Below, piece after piece: positions 25,711-34,699 of a DNA stretch of 64,000 nt (position 1 is the first letter of the stretch; the number at the start of each line of letters is the position of its first letter). Made by a program: the position numbers and the translations under genes. The DNA is from Tharpella sp964457755 (GTDB lineage: Bacteria; Desulfobacterota; Anaeroferrophillalia; Anaeroferrophillales; Tharpellaceae). The notes below the pieces were generated by a model. The model had not been told where the DNA came from. It ran no database searches and was given only the letters and a program-made list of their open reading frames with translations. Location of the stretch: positions 1-64,000 of the forward strand of contig CAYWGC010000003.1 in the NCBI GenBank assembly GCA_964457755.1, read 5' to 3'.

Positions 25711-25769
25711 AGAGGTAAAAAAGGGTTCAAAAATCCGATTGAGGTTGGTTTTGCTAATCCCATGCCCTC
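25711..25769 (-). pseudogene. Antisense fragment of a histidine kinase ATPase domain
   Basis: The minus strand reads HGISKTNLNRIFEPFFTS, matching GHGVSETDLKRVFEPFFTSK of the kinase encoded on the minus strand at 36083-38014 (DNA match with 36239-36299). It is fused end to end with the truncated YfiR fragment in opposite orientation, a recombination scar. Confidence 0.78.
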
Positions 25770-26005
25770 ATTATCTTAATGAAAATTCATTATAAATTTT
25801 TATACAAAAGCGATATATACATGATATATAAAAATCGTATTTCAACAAAAAAGGGGGTGAAAGTTAAGCCATAACATCCTGGAAAAAGAAAAATATAATA
25901 CAAACTGCTGCAAAAAACCGGGTCATAAACCGAAAAAAAAGCTACGCCCAGACTTAAAATTTAAGCTAAAGATTCGAATATTTGGAACTGACCCTGAGAA
26001 GAATT
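25770..26005. other. AT-rich spacer before tandem copy 2
   Basis: No gene seen. It contains many a/t runs and gaactgaccctgag at 25985-25998, which resembles half of the REP-like palindrome arm (aagaactgaccct). It presumably carries the promoter for the second unit, but no clear -35/-10 pair stands out. Confidence 0.4.
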
Positions 26006-27496
26006 ATGGAAATTTTAAAGAGAGAGTATCAAGAAATCGTCGAAGCCCCTTTCCAGGACGCTTTGACCGGTCTTTTTAATCACGGTTTTTTCCAGCTTAC
26101 CCTGCAGCGGGAGGTGAAGCAGGCCGAACGCTACGGCGGCTCTTTTGCCCTGCTGATCATTGATATAGATAACTTTTCGGAAATCAACCGCCGCGAGGGA
26201 AGTGTAAAAAGCGACCGCCTCCTCAAAAGACTGGGGCAAACGATTCGGGAAAATATTCGCGATGTCGACATCGCGGCCCGGCTGGCCGAAGACAGTTTTG
26301 CAATCCTGCTTTGTGAAAACGATAACGCTTCCACCCCAATCCCGATCACGAGAATCCTGAAAGAGATCAACCGGCATCTCGAGACCGGCATCACGATAAG
26401 CACCGGTGCCGCCCTCTATCCCAGCGACGCGCGCCACCCCCTCCCCCTTATTGAAAAAGCCAAAGAAGCCCTGACCCAAGCCAAAAAAATGGGCAAAAAC
26501 CGATACATCATGGCTGGTAGCCAGAAACCCCAAACAGATCAGAGACCAGCCACCATTTTAGTGGTTGATGATGAGCCCTTAAACTGCAAACTTCTGGCTG
26601 CCACTTTAAAATTAGATGGTTTTCAAGTCCTCACCGCCAACGGCGGTGAGGAGGCTCTAAATATTGTCGCCAAAAATGATATCGACCTGATTCTGCTCGA
26701 TATTATGATGCCGGGCATGAATGGTTACAAAGTCTGCCAGACGCTTAAAAACAGCGAAGCAACGCGAATGATCCCGATAATCATGGTCACAGCCTTAGAC
26801 GACCTCGAAGCCAAAGTTAAAGCAATCGATAACGGGGCTGATGATTTTTTAACTAAACCACCGCAAAACATTGAGCTTTTAGCCCGAACCCGCTCGCTGA
26901 TCCGGGTCAAACAGCTCAATGAAAACCTCACCAGTATTGAGAATGTCCTCTTTTCCTTCGCCAATGCCGTCGAAAGCAAAGACCACTATACCCAGGGGCA
27001 CACCAGCCGGGTCGCAGCCCTGGCCGAATGGCTTGGCAAACGGCTTAAACGCCCGCAGCCGGAGCTCCGCTCCCTGGTCATTGGCGGCGCCCTCCACGAT
27101 CTCGGCAAAATCGCGATCAAAGATGAACTCCTCAATAAAAATGGCCCTTTAAACGATGAAGAGTGGCAGATCATGCACCAGCATCCGGAGATGGGAGAAA
27201 AAATTGCCCTGCCCCTCCATAAAAGTTTAGGCATGAGTCTCGACATTATCCGCCATCACCATGAAAAACTGGATGGTTCCGGCTATCCGGATGGTCTCAA
27301 GGACGATGAGATCTCAATCCCGGCCCGAATCATGGCAATTGTCGACATGTATGATGCCCTGACCACCGACCGACCCTATCGCAAAGCCCTCTCAGACGAA
27401 AAAACTTTTACCATCTTACAAGAGGATGCCGAGAACGGCAAACTCGACCGCCACATAGTTAAAGAATTTATCAACATGATCAAGGAGAGGAGATAA
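26006..27496 (+). CDS. GGDEF-REC-HD-GYP response regulator, tandem copy 2
   Basis: 496 aa from ATG 26006, which matches the start of copy 1 (an upstream TTG at 25982 would add eight residues). Same domain order: degenerate GGDEF (AEDSF), receiver with phospho-acceptor in LLDIMMPG, intact HD-GYP (HDLGK, HHHEKLDGSGYP). Amino-acid differences from copy 1 are few and confined to the two ends. The identical tract 26312-27123 covers the end of the GGDEF-like domain, the whole receiver and the first part of HD-GYP. Likely a c-di-GMP phosphodiesterase controlled by phosphorylation. Confidence 0.92.
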   Translation: MEILKREYQEIVEAPFQDALTGLFNHGFFQLTLQREVKQAERYGGSFALLIIDIDNFSEINRREGSVKSDRLLKRLGQTIRENIRDVDIAARLAEDSFAILLCENDNASTPIPITRILKEINRHLETGITISTGAALYPSDARHPLPLIEKAKEALTQAKKMGKNRYIMAGSQKPQTDQRPATILVVDDEPLNCKLLAATLKLDGFQVLTANGGEEALNIVAKNDIDLILLDIMMPGMNGYKVCQTLKNSEATRMIPIIMVTALDDLEAKVKAIDNGADDFLTKPPQNIELLARTRSLIRVKQLNENLTSIENVLFSFANAVESKDHYTQGHTSRVAALAEWLGKRLKRPQPELRSLVIGGALHDLGKIAIKDELLNKNGPLNDEEWQIMHQHPEMGEKIALPLHKSLGMSLDIIRHHHEKLDGSGYPDGLKDDEISIPARIMAIVDMYDALTTDRPYRKALSDEKTFTILQEDAENGKLDRHIVKEFINMIKERR

Positions 27497-29490
27497 TGCC
27501 TACCAATAAAGGTTACCGGAATTTAAGGTTGCTACATCTTATTGTTGGAATTCTTTTCCTGATCTCCTGCCCTACATCGGAAGTTTCTGCTAACAGCGAT
27601 TTTACCGACCTGAGTCTCGAACAACTGATGCAGATCAAGGTCACCTCCGCAGCTAAAAAAACCCAACCACTGGCGCAGGCGGCAACCGCCATCTTTGTCA
27701 TCAACAGCGAAGATATTCGACGCTCAGGCGTCACCTCAATCCCCGAAGCCTTACGGATGGCTCCCGGGGTTCAGGTCGCCCACATCGACCAGAACAAATG
27801 GGCCGTAAGCATCCGCGGATTCAGCCGGCTTTTCTCTGACAAACTGCTGGTCCTCATCGATGGCCGGACCATCTACAATGCCCTCTTTTCTGGGGTGTTC
27901 TGGGACATCCAGGACACCCGGCTCGAAGATATCGCCCGCATCGAGATAATTCGCGGTCCTGGAGCCGCGCTCTGGGGAGCTAATGCCGTTAATGGGGTAA
28001 TTAATATTATCACCCACAATAGCGTAGATACTCAAGGCGTTCAGGCAACCGTCATAGCCGGCGATGAAGAACGCCTGACAACCTCGCTACGCTATGGCGG
28101 CAACCTGAACAACATAGGCAGCTACCGTATTTACGGCAAATACATTAACCGGGACAGCTTCACCGACCATCATGGCGAGGCAGCCTGGGACGACCAGGAT
28201 CTAATACACTTTGGTTTACGGGCCGACCTGCAACCTAATGCGTATCAGAGCCTGACTATCCAAGGTGATATATATGATGGAGAGAGCAACAGTCGGGTAA
28301 CTCAGGCGCTTTTGCAAACCCCATGGAGTAAGCATGAAAAAGCTGAAATGAAAGTTAACGGCGGCAATCTTTTGAGCCGCTATGAACACACTTTCAGCAA
28401 CAATTCCGAGCTCAGCTTACAGGCCTATTACGATCTTAACAATCGTAAAATGTTTATCGGCGACCTCAAAATGGAAACCATTGATATTGACCTCCAGCAC
28501 CGTTTTAATTGGGGCGACAATCAAGAGATGACTTGGGGTCTGGGTTATCGCTATATTAAACATGATGTATCCCTATACCAACCCGATTTAGTCGTTTTAG
28601 GAAATCACAAACTTGATCTCTTCAGCGCTTTTTTCCAAGATGAGATCACACTGATCCCAGAACGACTCAAACTGATTATTGGCAGTCGCTTTGAGGATAA
28701 TTATTTCAGCGGCTTTGAATTCCAACCCAGTGCCCGCATACTATGGACACCAACTAAACGCATAAGTTTTTGGACTGCAATTTCCCGGGCCGTGCGAACC
28801 CCTTCAACGAGTAATATTAATGCAATGTTCACCATAGCAGCGCTCCCTCCTGAGCCGCCGATCCCACTACCGGTCAAGGTCATGTATATCGGCAATAAGA
28901 ATTTTAAATCCGAGAATCTCCTAGCTTTTGAAACCGGGGGTCGCATACAATTAAATGACAACCTTAGTATCGATGTGGCTCTGTTCTATAACCTCTACGA
29001 CGACCTGATCTCTAGCGAAAACATGTCACTAACCATCACTCTCCCCTATATCACAGCCACGACCTATCCCGAAAACAACTCAAAGGCTACCACCTTCGGA
29101 GGGGAGTTGGTTATTGACTGGCTGCCGCTTAGTTGGTGGCATCTGCAGTTTGTCGGTTCCCTGATCGATATCGACTCCGACCCTGACAACTACCGAGACA
29201 AGGAGACACCCGAATATCAGTTCTCTCTCCGCTCAATGATCGATTTGCCCCACAACTTCGAATTTGATGCCTGGTTGAGAAGAGTTGATGAAATTCAACA
29301 ACTAGAGATCTCTGACTATACTCAGCTGGATCTAAGAATCGGCTGGCGACCACACGACAACCTTGAACTAAGCCTGGTTGGCCAGAACCTGCTGCAAAGC
29401 CAACAGCTCGAGCAACTCGACGAGACAATTAATTTTAATCACACAGAAGTTGAACGCTCATTTTATCTAAAAGCAACCTTGGAATTCTAG
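27496..29490 (+). CDS. TonB-dependent outer-membrane receptor, tandem copy 2
   Basis: 664 aa; TAATG overlap with the upstream HD-GYP gene. Signal peptide, plug (LSLEQLMQIKVTSAAKK, RSGVTSIPEALRMAPGVQV, IEIIRGPGAALWGANAVNG) and barrel parallel copy 1. Plug and some barrel strands are nearly the same, but extracellular-loop regions (for example around residues 250-285 and 440-520) differ strongly. That pattern suggests the two receptors recognise different ligands while feeding the same pathway. The C-terminus ends in ...SFYLKATLEF as in copy 1. Confidence 0.93.
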   Translation: MPTNKGYRNLRLLHLIVGILFLISCPTSEVSANSDFTDLSLEQLMQIKVTSAAKKTQPLAQAATAIFVINSEDIRRSGVTSIPEALRMAPGVQVAHIDQNKWAVSIRGFSRLFSDKLLVLIDGRTIYNALFSGVFWDIQDTRLEDIARIEIIRGPGAALWGANAVNGVINIITHNSVDTQGVQATVIAGDEERLTTSLRYGGNLNNIGSYRIYGKYINRDSFTDHHGEAAWDDQDLIHFGLRADLQPNAYQSLTIQGDIYDGESNSRVTQALLQTPWSKHEKAEMKVNGGNLLSRYEHTFSNNSELSLQAYYDLNNRKMFIGDLKMETIDIDLQHRFNWGDNQEMTWGLGYRYIKHDVSLYQPDLVVLGNHKLDLFSAFFQDEITLIPERLKLIIGSRFEDNYFSGFEFQPSARILWTPTKRISFWTAISRAVRTPSTSNINAMFTIAALPPEPPIPLPVKVMYIGNKNFKSENLLAFETGGRIQLNDNLSIDVALFYNLYDDLISSENMSLTITLPYITATTYPENNSKATTFGGELVIDWLPLSWWHLQFVGSLIDIDSDPDNYRDKETPEYQFSLRSMIDLPHNFEFDAWLRRVDEIQQLEISDYTQLDLRIGWRPHDNLELSLVGQNLLQSQQLEQLDETINFNHTEVERSFYLKATLEF

Positions 29491-29536
29491 AGCACCATCC
29501 GAGAGAAACCAACAACCCAATACTTGGTCATATTAA

Positions 29537-30151
29537 GTGATTGACTACTACAAATATAACAGGTCAAAACCATCAAGTATCAGACAATCTCTTTGCGAAA
29601 GCAAAGGTTTGCGATTCCTTTTACTGCTCACGGCCTTGGCTGGATTAGTCCTGACCCCATTGCAGACCTATGCGGACAAAAACAGTCTCCAGGAGTATGA
29701 CATCAAGGCGGCCTTTATCTATAATTTTGCTAAATATGTAAGCTGGCCTGAAAAAACCTTTACATTTAAAAAGGAGCCCCTAATCCTGGGCCTTTTAGGC
29801 AAGCACCCCTTTGGATCAAAAATCAATGCACTTGATGGCAAAAAGATTCATAAGCGCACCCTGAAGGTCATAACAATCAAAAACTATGCCCAAGCCACAA
29901 AATGCCACCTGCTCTACATCAGCTCCTCGGAAAGCAGAAACCTGAAAAATATATGGCCTTTTCTGAAGACTAAAAATATTCTCACAATCTCAGACATGGA
30001 TAATTTCGCCGAATCGGGAGGGATGATTGAATTGATTGTCAAAGACGACAAAATACGCTTTATCATCAACCCTCAGGCCGCCACTCGGGCCGGACTCAGC
30101 ATCAGCTCACAACTGCTCAAGCTGGCCATCATCCTCCCACAGGGACCCTGA
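29537..30151 (+). CDS. YfiR-family periplasmic protein (DUF4154)
   Basis: 204 aa from GTG 29537. A signal segment (FLLLLTALAGLVLTPLQTYA) precedes the DUF4154/YfiR domain: LQEYDIKAAFIYNFAKYVSWPE, LGLLGKHPFG, then MIELIVKDDKIRFIINPQAA and a terminal SSQLLKLA. In Pseudomonas, YfiR is a periplasmic inhibitor of the CHASE8 cyclase YfiN. Here the next gene, 2 bp on, is a CHASE8 histidine kinase, so I infer that this YfiR binds the kinase's periplasmic domain. It lies 46 bp after a TonB receptor. Confidence 0.88.
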   Translation: MIDYYKYNRSKPSSIRQSLCESKGLRFLLLLTALAGLVLTPLQTYADKNSLQEYDIKAAFIYNFAKYVSWPEKTFTFKKEPLILGLLGKHPFGSKINALDGKKIHKRTLKVITIKNYAQATKCHLLYISSSESRNLKNIWPFLKTKNILTISDMDNFAESGGMIELIVKDDKIRFIINPQAATRAGLSISSQLLKLAIILPQGP

Positions 30152-30153
30152 TC

Positions 30154-31800
30154 ATGTCAAAATTTTTTGCCAATCTCTCGGTGCGCAATAAACTAATCAG
30201 CGTAATCATGCTCACCTCAATTATCTCGGTGACCTCGGCTCTCTTTCTCTTCAACCTCAAAGAGATTTTCAACTACCGAAACATCATGCAGAGCAACCTC
30301 TCAATCCTGGCTCAAGTTGTAGGTAAAAACTGCACTTCCGCCCTGATCTTTAACGATCATAATAACGCCTCTGAAAACCTGCAACTATTTTCAAGTGAAA
30401 ATGATATAAAAAAAGCCATTCTTCTGGACAACCAAGGCCAAACCTTTGCTGTCTACCAACATCCAGACCAAACCCATAAAAAAACCACCCCTAATTCAGA
30501 GTTCTTGCTGAAGCAGGTAATGAAAATTGATCATCAAGGCTGGCTTGAAGGTATGCCCTTTTTTGATCGTTATCTCGATCTTATGGAACCGATCATTTTC
30601 AATGATGAAAAAATTGGTGAACTCTATATCCAACAAAGTCTGGAAAAATTCTACTCACAGTTACTGACTCGATTCTGGACGCTGTTACTGATCCTCTTAA
30701 GCGCCACCTGCATCGCCTATTTCCTGGCCCAGAAAGGACAAAAACTATTTACAACCCCGATCACCAACCTGGTTAAAAACATCCACGACATCTCAAACCA
30801 CAACAACTACCAAGTCAGAATGAAAAACCCCTACCAGCAGGAGTTTGGCGTCCTCATCTCAGGCTTCAACAATATGCTCAAACAGATCCAGAAACGTGAT
30901 GATGAACTTGCAGCCCACCGGGATCACCTCGAAAATGAGGTCTGGAAACGAACCGAAGATCTGCAGAAGACCATGCTGGATTTAACCCGAGCCAAAGATG
31001 CGGCCGAGGCTTCGGATAGAGCCAAAAGTGAATTTCTGACCAATATGAGTCATGAACTGCGGACCCCACTTAACCATATTATCGGTTTCACCGATCTCGT
31101 CTTGACCGAAAAATGTGGCTCCGTAAATGAGCTCCAGAGTGAGTACTTAAACGATGTCTCAAACAGCAGTCAGCATCTCCTCTCCCTGATCAATGACATT
31201 CTTGATCTTTCGAAAGTCGAGGCCGGTAAGATGAAGCTTGAAACCAAACCCATTGAGCTGCAACCTTTTCTGGAGATGAGTCTGAAGATGATCCGGGAAA
31301 GAGCCCTCAAACATGGCCTCGCAATCAGCCTTGAGGTCGCCCCAGAGATCAGCATAGTGCAAGCGGATAAGCGTAAACTGAAGCAGATCGTCTACAACCT
31401 GCTGGCCAATGCCGCAAAATTTACGCCTGATGGCGGTAGCATCGGGGTCCGGGCTGAAATTATGAGCCACGAAGTAAGCCTAACAGATCTCGAGCAAAAG
31501 CCCCAAACATGGCTTAAAATCAGTATCAAAGATTCCGGCATCGGCATCAAGCAAGAAGATCTGGAGAGAATTTTTAAATCATTTGAACAAGCCGACGGCT
31601 CTCATAGCCGGCACTATCAGGGCACCGGCTTAGGTCTCTCCCTGACCCGACGCCTGGTGGAGCTGCATCAGGGCCGCATCTGGGCCGACAGTAAAGGGCC
31701 AGGTTTAGGGTCGACTTTTTCGTTTATCATTCCTTACACTGTAGGCACAAACCCAAACCTGGAAAGCTCAACAAAAATGACCTTATCAAGCTGGTCTTAA
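30154..31800 (+). CDS. CHASE8-HAMP sensor histidine kinase
   Basis: 548 aa. TM1 at ~13-35 is followed by a periplasmic CHASE8-like domain at ~38-165: ILAQVVGKNCTSALIFNDHNNA, KKAILLDNQGQTFAVYQH. TM2 (~170-190), HAMP (ending ISGFNNMLKQI), a coiled coil, HisKA (SEFLTNMSHELRTPLNHIIG) and HATPase_c (NLLANAAKF, DSGIGIKQEDL, GTGLGLSLTRR) complete it. CHASE8 is the sensor of YfiN-type diguanylate cyclases that YfiR inhibits; here the output is a kinase. The 2-bp gap to yfiR suggests one sensing unit. Confidence 0.9.
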   Translation: MSKFFANLSVRNKLISVIMLTSIISVTSALFLFNLKEIFNYRNIMQSNLSILAQVVGKNCTSALIFNDHNNASENLQLFSSENDIKKAILLDNQGQTFAVYQHPDQTHKKTTPNSEFLLKQVMKIDHQGWLEGMPFFDRYLDLMEPIIFNDEKIGELYIQQSLEKFYSQLLTRFWTLLLILLSATCIAYFLAQKGQKLFTTPITNLVKNIHDISNHNNYQVRMKNPYQQEFGVLISGFNNMLKQIQKRDDELAAHRDHLENEVWKRTEDLQKTMLDLTRAKDAAEASDRAKSEFLTNMSHELRTPLNHIIGFTDLVLTEKCGSVNELQSEYLNDVSNSSQHLLSLINDILDLSKVEAGKMKLETKPIELQPFLEMSLKMIRERALKHGLAISLEVAPEISIVQADKRKLKQIVYNLLANAAKFTPDGGSIGVRAEIMSHEVSLTDLEQKPQTWLKISIKDSGIGIKQEDLERIFKSFEQADGSHSRHYQGTGLGLSLTRRLVELHQGRIWADSKGPGLGSTFSFIIPYTVGTNPNLESSTKMTLSSWS

Positions 31801-31845
31801 CAATTAAGAACAAACAAATTAAACCGGTAAACTCCAGGAAAATAT

Positions 31846-32742
31846 ATGCTTAAAAAGAGTAACCAATGGTCAAAATTTTGGCTCGTAATTCTAATACTAG
31901 TGACTAACAGCAGTTTAAGCCGGGCCGAGAATTAAAACCTGGCTCAGCTCTCCCTGGAAGAATTGCTTAATGTCGAAGTGGTTACGGTCTCCCGCCTGCC
32001 CGAAAAGATTTTTCAGACCGCAGCGGCCGTCCACGTCATTACCGCAGAAGATATTCACCGCTCCGGGGCGACCTCTATTCCTGAACTCCTGCGCCAGGCT
32101 CCAGGTCTGGGGGTAACCCGCATCAACGACAGCAAGTACGCCATCAGCAGCCGCCACCTACTATCTCTGATTAATGACATCCTCGATCTCTCCAAGGTTT
32201 AATCCGGCAAGATGGAGCTTAAACTTACCAATATTGCAATTGCAGATCTCTTCGCGCAAAGTTTGGTTATGATCAAGGAAAAAGCCTTTAAACACAAATT
32301 GACATTGAGCCTGGAGATTGAAGAGGGATTGACAGAATTCCGGGGCGACAAAATGAAAATTAAACAGATTTTATATAATCTACTTTCCAACGCCGTCAAA
32401 TTTACCCCCGATTGCGGTTCTATAGTGATCAAGGTAGGGAAAAGTGCATTAGGTATGACAAAAACACCTTCACAACAGGCAGGTGTCCATGATAAGAGCT
32501 ACTGTAACTGGATAAAAATCCAGTTACAGGATTCCGGGCATGGTATCAAAGCCGAAGATCTGAAACGAATTTTTCTCTCCTTTGAACAAGCAGATGGCAC
32601 CCTCAGCCGAAACTATCAGGGTACCGGTTTAGGTTTAGCCTTAACCCGAAACCTAGTCGAACTTCATCTGGGAAAAATCTGGGCTGAAAGCCCGGGACCA
32701 GGTCAGGGCGCAACTTTTCACGTAATTCTCCCGATAGTGTAA
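31846..32742 (+). pseudogene. Chimeric relic: TonB receptor N-terminus joined to a histidine kinase
   Basis: ATG 31846 gives a signal peptide then an in-frame TAA at 31933; reading on, AQLSLEELLNVEVVTVSR and RSGATSIPELLRQAPGLGV are a TonB receptor plug. At ~32140 the frame passes from NDSKYAIS straight into SRHLLSLINDILDLSKV, the helix after a HisKA box, then TAA at 32200. From 32212 an intact-looking HATPase_c follows (NLLSNAVKF, DSGHGIKAEDL, GTGLGLALTRN). The joint falls where AIS and SSRH codons coincide, suggesting recombination between a receptor and a kinase gene. Confidence 0.85.
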
Positions 32743-32776
32743 AAGCTGAACACATCTCAGCAAGCCGAGGAAACCG

Positions 32777-34600
32777 ATGTCAGCTAAAACCATCCTGGTC
32801 ATCGAGGATGACCTTCTCAACCTCAAGCTCTGCCGTTCGCTCTTACAAATGGAAAGTTTTAATATTCTGGTTGCCGAAACCGCTGAAGAGGGCTTAAGAA
32901 TAGCCCGCGAAGAGCACCCCGATCTGATTCTGATGGATATCCAGCTCCCTGGCATGGACGGTCTTCAGGCAACCAGACTCATCAAACAAAATCCAGACTT
33001 ACAGGACATCCCAGTCATCGCCCTGACCGCTCACGCCATGGATGGAGATGACCGCAAAGCTTATGCCGCCGGGTGCTGCGACTATATCACAAAACCGATT
33101 GAGGTTCGCAGCTTCAGCGACACCCTTAATCAATATCTGCAAAACAGCACCCAACCAGCTTCTGAACTTAGCCAAACTCCGCAGCTTTCGCAAAAGAGTT
33201 ACAGCTCCAAGCTCTATCGAAAGAAGATCCTGATTGTCGACGATGAACTCTTAAATCGAAAACTGCTCTGCGGAATGCTCGCGGATGAACCCTACAACCT
33301 GACCACGGCGGCCAACGCAGCCGAAGCTCTGGCCAGCATCGAAAAACAAACCCCAGATATCATCCTGCTCGACATCATGATGCCGGTGATGGATGGGTTT
33401 GAGCTCACCAGACGACTTAAAAAGAGTCCCGAAACTAAGGATATCCCGATCATCCTGATTACAGCCCTGACTGAATACAACGACAAGATCAAGGGGCTCG
33501 CCGCCGGTGCCGACGAATTTCTTAATAAACCGGTTCAGGCTGAGGAGTTACTGACCCGCATCCAGTCTCTGTTGCGCATGAAGGAGTATCATGACCGCCT
33601 CTCCAGCAAAGGTAGCACCGAAGCGGTCTTCACCAGCCAAGTCGACCTTGAAAATGCGCATAACCAGTCCCTGCAAGAGAGCAAAACCGTCCTTCTGGTT
33701 GCCGAAAACCGAGAGAGCCAAGACCTGATCCAAACTCATCTAGCAGAACAACCCTACCGTTTCATGGCAGCGAAAAACGGCCGCGAGGCCTTATCGATAA
33801 TCGAGAAAGAACCGGTCGACTGCCTCCTGATCGAAATCATGCTGCCCGACATGCATGGCTTTGCCCTCTGTGAAAAAATTCAAAAAAATGAGGCTTACCG
33901 TCATATTCAAACCATCGGCATAACCAATAAAAATGAGCTCTCCTTAAAAATCAGAGGCATCGAAGCCGGCTTTGACGACTATCTTATCAAGCCGATAAAC
34001 TTCACGGAACTACAAGTCAGGATTAAAGCTCTGCTCAAAAAAAAGACCTATCTTGACCAGTTGCAGAACAAATACCATGCGGTGTTCCAGCAAGCCATCA
34101 GCGACTCTCTGACCGGACTCTACAATAATGCCTATTGCAAACACTTTCTCAAAACCGAGATGAAAAAAGCTGAACGTCAGGGTTATCCGATCTCGCTGAT
34201 CATGGCTGACCTTGACAACTTCAAGCAGGTAAATGATAATTACGGCCATATCACCGGCGATCTTGTCTTAAAAGAGATCGCCAAAATCCTCTCTGACACT
34301 ATCAGGGTGACCGATGTCGCAGCCCGCTATGGCGGCGAGGAGTTTACCCTGATTTTACCCTATACCGACCTCGAAATGGCAAGAACCCTGGCCGACCGTA
34401 TCCTGCAGGCGGTGAGCTCACATGCGATTGCGCTCGAAAGCTCAAACAGCCCCCTTAAAATAACTCTGAGCCTGGGCCTGGCCAATTATCCTGAACACGC
34501 AACCTCAACCACAGAACTTTTTGAGTGTGCCGATCAAGCCCTCTACAGGGCCAAACAACAAGGCAAAAATTGCTGGACCGTTTTTCAGCCTTGCGGCTAA
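32777..34600 (+). CDS. REC-REC-REC-GGDEF diguanylate cyclase
   Basis: 607 aa. REC1 (~5-120) has EDD, LMDIQLPGMDG and TKPIE; REC2 (~150-265) has DDE, LLDIMMPVMDG and NKPVQ. REC3 (~303-420) reads VAENRE and LLIEIMLPDMHG, with Glu in place of the acceptor Asp, so it is a pseudo-receiver. The GGDEF domain (~440-605) has DSLTGLYNN, DLDNFKQVNDNYGH and an intact GGEEF, so c-di-GMP synthesis is expected. It follows the chimeric relic and probably receives phosphate from the kinases upstream. Confidence 0.93.
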   Translation: MSAKTILVIEDDLLNLKLCRSLLQMESFNILVAETAEEGLRIAREEHPDLILMDIQLPGMDGLQATRLIKQNPDLQDIPVIALTAHAMDGDDRKAYAAGCCDYITKPIEVRSFSDTLNQYLQNSTQPASELSQTPQLSQKSYSSKLYRKKILIVDDELLNRKLLCGMLADEPYNLTTAANAAEALASIEKQTPDIILLDIMMPVMDGFELTRRLKKSPETKDIPIILITALTEYNDKIKGLAAGADEFLNKPVQAEELLTRIQSLLRMKEYHDRLSSKGSTEAVFTSQVDLENAHNQSLQESKTVLLVAENRESQDLIQTHLAEQPYRFMAAKNGREALSIIEKEPVDCLLIEIMLPDMHGFALCEKIQKNEAYRHIQTIGITNKNELSLKIRGIEAGFDDYLIKPINFTELQVRIKALLKKKTYLDQLQNKYHAVFQQAISDSLTGLYNNAYCKHFLKTEMKKAERQGYPISLIMADLDNFKQVNDNYGHITGDLVLKEIAKILSDTIRVTDVAARYGGEEFTLILPYTDLEMARTLADRILQAVSSHAIALESSNSPLKITLSLGLANYPEHATSTTELFECADQALYRAKQQGKNCWTVFQPCG

Positions 34601-34699
34601 CAGTAAAGACGTTAATCAGTAAGACGCTTCACAATAACCATACCCACATGCCAGCGCTGCAACCAAGCTTTAGGGTGTCTTGAAAAGGAGCAAACTAAT

